DNA of 38,485 nucleotides from contig BFEA01000122.1 in assembly GCA_003427395.1 (NCBI GenBank), positions 2,630,634 through 2,669,118 on the forward strand, in the 5' to 3' direction. The DNA is from Chara braunii. Its lineage: Eukaryota; Streptophyta; Charophyceae; Charales; Characeae. The translations under genes and the position numbers were made by a program. Below the pieces are notes generated by a model. The model did not search any database, was not told the origin of the DNA, and worked only from the letters and a program-made list of their open reading frames with translations. Of this stretch, positions 38,071-38,485 are shown piece after piece (position 1 is the first letter of the stretch; every line of letters begins with the position of its first letter).

Positions 38071-38485
38071 AGAGGGAGAGGACAGCAAACAAGGGGCTAT
38101 GACAGACTGTTTCATCGGAGTTCCACCAACTCATCAGGGGGATGAACCTGCTATAGTCTGCAGAGTCTCATAACAGATGGTACTGAAAGCAGGGCTGTGC
38201 TGGCAACCGGCCGGATGGACCCCAAGTGGTCCAACTGGAATTCTGGTTGGGCCCAAAAGTGGGTCTATTTTTTTTTTTGGTTTGTTGTTGTTGAAAACGT
38301 GGTCGGAACGCACTCACCGAGATCTCCCCGAATCCACAAAGAAATCTGCGAATGGAGAAGTTTCATTCCATGGGGGGTTGGGGCGGAGGGGGGCCGTATT
38401 TCAGGGGTTGGAGGTCGGGGGTCGGGGATTATGGTGGCGTTGTTAGTTGCGGCTATGGCTGGCTATTGGAGACAGAAGGGAAAGA
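38071..38485. other. Interval without a recognised gene
   Basis: Mixed sequence with a T run (38269-38279) and a G-rich end (38370-38430). No frame resembles a known family and no repeat from elsewhere in the window was recognised. Confidence 0.4.

Overview
This is eukaryotic nuclear DNA made almost entirely of transposable elements. I recognise no intact host gene, rRNA, tRNA, CRISPR array or bacterial-type operon. The reverse transcriptases carry a C-terminal zf-RVT (Cys-Cys-His-Cys) domain and no visible RNase H. One ORF1 has an RRM/DUF4283-like region followed by a zinc knuckle. A Tourist-type miniature element with a TAA duplication is also present. Together these suggest the green lineage; a streptophyte alga such as a charophyte is only a guess. 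Two assembly gaps (12861-13307, 25293-25367) and several isolated Ns lie at homopolymers or tails.

Layout. 1-640: poly-A and a 209-bp TTAA-flanked MITE. 641-3347: 5'-truncated LINE, plus strand. 3513-4454: AT-rich inverted-repeat element. 4455-5745 (minus): non-autonomous retroelement with a protein-coding fragment (here 'P element') and a LINE-like 3' tail. 5760-6437: first copy of a 'CTGGCC' non-autonomous retroelement. 6445-12350 (minus): apparent second P element (P2), into which a LINE (LINE B, 6861-10329) and a Harbinger/Tourist MITE (10554-10987) are nested. 12375-12792: tandem TTAA MITEs. 13434-14453: loose LINE tails, (CA)n, another TTAA MITE. 15538-24793 (minus): a complete but decayed 9.26-kb LINE (LINE A) bounded by a perfect 15-bp target-site duplication. 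25191-25520: two tail-to-tail LINE tails. 25750-25860: a 111-bp hairpin MITE with a TA duplication. 26151-27120: two diverged tandem units, each with (GAT)n. 27280-30884 (minus): LINE C, a Gln-rich ORF1 plus an endonuclease fragment. 31078-32900: short repeats, no gene. 33325-37330: LINE D, plus strand, with its endonuclease split by a second CTGGCC element (33661-34833). 37374-38070: third CTGGCC copy.

The unifying observation is a modular 3' tail. It occurs at least 13 times in both orientations on otherwise unrelated bodies: three LINE copies, P elements and CTGGCC elements. It consists of hairpins (D, A', A, B, sometimes C) followed by poly-A. In hairpins C and D the stem sequences differ between copies but still pair, while the C loop and the D flanks stay nearly constant. 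That is what selection on RNA structure would produce, and it suggests a recognition signal through which one LINE machinery moves several non-autonomous passengers. The pairing is visible in the sequence; the function is inferred.

All LINE copies carry stops or frameshifts. Several stops fit C-to-T (or G-to-A) changes, so this looks like an old, repeatedly re-invaded graveyard. No autonomous element here looks currently active.
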